From an uncultured Alphaproteobacteria bacterium (lineage in GTDB: Bacteria; Pseudomonadota; Alphaproteobacteria; Rhizobiales; Hyphomicrobiaceae), in assembly GCA_937950105.1 (NCBI GenBank), contig CALFEM010000288.1:1-6767 (forward strand): a stretch of 6,767 nt of DNA, read 5' to 3'. Below the pieces are notes generated by a model. The model made no database searches, was not told the DNA's origin, and saw nothing but the letters and a program-made list of their open reading frames with translations. Below are positions 5,648 through 6,767 of the stretch, piece by piece (within the stretch, counting starts at the first letter, position 1; each line of letters opens with the position of its first letter). A program made the position numbers and the translations under genes.

Positions 5648-5965
5648 ATCCGCGTCTGCGCGCCCGCAGCCGGACAACCTGTTTCACTCAACCAAATAGT
5701 TCGACAGCCAGCCGGCGCACAAGTTCCGGCCGTGCTTATACTTAAACGTCACGCTCGTCCAGCGCACGCCCGTCCAACGACAACCGCAAGACAAGTCGCC
5801 GCATTCGCGACAGCAAAGTCCCACCTGCACGTGTTTAGCGCTCATGCACACCGTGTCGTCCGAGCGTTCTAGCCGAAACCCCTGAAAAAGTGTTCAATAG
5901 TCGTCATCTAGGGTCGCTTGGGAAACGTCGGCAAAAGATCGGACGGTCCCCGGCTTCGGCGGTGG

Positions 5966-5985
5966 CGCACGACCAAAGTCGTGTG
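5966..5985 (+). other. Hairpin in the acyl-CoA ligase 5' leader
   Basis: CGCACGAC, a CAAA loop and GTCGTGTG pair into an 8-bp stem with one G.U pair. It ends 7 nt before the Shine-Dalgarno sequence. It leaves that site free, so it may stabilise the message or mark a protein-binding site. No riboswitch class is recognised. Confidence 0.4.
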
Positions 5986-5992
5986 ACCGCAT

Positions 5993-6000
5993 AGGGAGGA
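5993..6000 (+). promoter_or_regulatory. Strong ribosome binding site for the acyl-CoA ligase
   Basis: AGGGAGGA ends 7 nt before ATG 6008. It is the best Shine-Dalgarno match in the window and fixes the start of the ligase. Confidence 0.85.
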
Positions 6001-6007
6001 AAGCAGG

Positions 6008-6720
6008 ATGACCGCAGATGTCGCACCCCTGGAGAGCCATAGCAGCCCGCGCTGGCTGAAGTCTTATCCCGAGGGAGTCGTCTGGCGGCAGACTTTCGAG
6101 CCGCAGCCGCTGTATACCCTGCTGGACAAGGCCGTGGCTCGGTTCGGCAACCGGCCGGCGACGAACTTCCTCGGCAAGACGATGACTTACGCCGAACTCG
6201 GCCGCCAGGTCGAGAAGGCGGCGGCAGGGCTGCAGAAGCTCGGCGTGCGCAAGGGCACCAAGGTCGGGCTGTTCCTGCCCAATTCGGCGACGTTCATCGT
6301 CTACTACTATGCGGTGCTGAAGGCGGGCGGAGTCGTCGTCAACTTCAATCCGCTGTATACGGTCGACGAACTGACGTTCCAGGTCAGGGACAGCGACACC
6401 GAGATCATGGTGACGCTGGACCTCAAGCTTTTGTTCGACAAGGTCGAGGCCCTGCTCGCCTCGGGCGTCCTGAAGCGCGCCATCGTCGCCTCGTTCCCCG
6501 CGCTGCTGCCGGCCACCAAGTCGATCCTGTTCCGCCTGTTCAAGGGCAAGGAACTGGCCAGCGTGTCGTCCTCGGCGATGGCCGACAAGGTCGTCACCGA
6601 AGACCGCGTGATGACCGACCAGGGCCCGCGTACCCCCGTCGCCATCGATCCGGCGAACGACATCGCCGTGTTGCAGTACACCGGCGGCACCACCGGCACG
6701 CCCAAGGGCGCCATGCTGAC
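6008..6720 (+). CDS. Long-chain fatty acid-CoA ligase, FadD-like, 3' truncated
   Basis: Members of this ANL adenylating family activate a fatty acid with ATP to acyl-AMP and then form acyl-CoA, usually at the inner membrane face. About 237 genuine residues are present, roughly two fifths of a typical 550-residue FadD. Visible parts are PLYTLLDKAVARFGNRPATNF at about 34-54 (start of the AMP-binding domain), MTYAELGRQVEKAAAGLQKLG at 59-79, GLFLPNSATFIVYYYAVLKAG at 87-107 and the ATP phosphate-binding motif YTGGTTGTPKGAMLT at 224-238. The acyl-binding and C-terminal domains lie beyond the fragment. The reading frame appears to stop at 6740-6742, but those last codons are adapter. It diverges from the ACP/ketosynthase pair, so a role in feeding or recycling the same acyl chains is possible but unproven. 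Other ANL enzymes, such as fatty acyl-AMP ligases, are less likely. Confidence 0.88.
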
Positions 6721-6767
6721 AGATCGGAAGAGCGTCGTGTAGGGAAAGAGTGTAGATCTCGGTGGTC
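6721..6767. other. Illumina universal (P5) adapter, reverse complement, artefact
   Basis: From AGATCGGAAGAGCGTCGTGT at 6721-6740 to the end, the sequence matches the reverse complement of the TruSeq universal adapter. It supplies the false C-terminal residues DRKSVV and a false stop for the ligase gene. Confidence 0.98.

Larger units (their letters stand above)
5637..6007. other. 371-bp divergent intergenic region
   Basis: This stretch separates the divergent ACP and acyl-CoA ligase starts and must hold both promoters. It is less GC-rich than the genes in places, notably around 5735-5750 and 5880-5910. TATAAG on the minus strand near 5736-5741 could be a -10 element, but I find no convincing -35 partner. 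A CACGTG palindrome lies at 5828-5833, and a 5-bp inverted repeat GTCGC/GCGAC at 5795-5811. I see no gene of its own in the region. Confidence 0.6.

Overview
The window is a GC-rich bacterial fragment, most likely from an alphaproteobacterium. That placement is an inference from the btaA-btaB pair, the gene style and the base composition; there is no rRNA or other marker gene to confirm it. Both ends are not biological. Bases 1-47 are an Illumina TruSeq index adapter and bases 6721-6767 are the reverse complement of the Illumina universal adapter. Genuine sequence is therefore about 48-6720, and both edges create false gene ends.

Left part, plus strand (49-2079): a possible tail of an unknown gene overlaps the start of btaA by ATGA. 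btaA and btaB follow with a single base between them. Together they convert diacylglycerol to the phosphorus-free betaine lipid DGTS. A family 2 glycosyltransferase of the lipopolysaccharide-core type (2109-2948, minus) converges on btaB.

Middle part, minus strand (3047-3814): two small cyclophilin-fold proteins lie in tandem, 21 bp apart. They align without gaps over 122 residues at about 36% identity by hand count, so they are diverged duplicates. Their function is unknown.

Right part (4005-6720): on the minus strand an unusual acyl carrier protein (Glu-Ser-Leu instead of Asp-Ser-Leu at the phosphopantetheine site) precedes a beta-ketoacyl-ACP synthase with a complete catalytic Cys-His-His set. 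Two hairpins lie between them. A long-chain acyl-CoA ligase diverges across a 371-bp non-coding region and is cut by the adapter just after its ATP-binding motif.

Most of the recognisable genes concern lipids or the cell envelope: betaine lipid synthesis, a probable envelope glycosyltransferase, a dedicated-looking ACP/synthase pair and an acyl-CoA ligase. I found no mobile element, CRISPR array, tRNA or rRNA. The least explained elements are the tandem cyclophilin-like pair and the ACP/synthase/ligase module.
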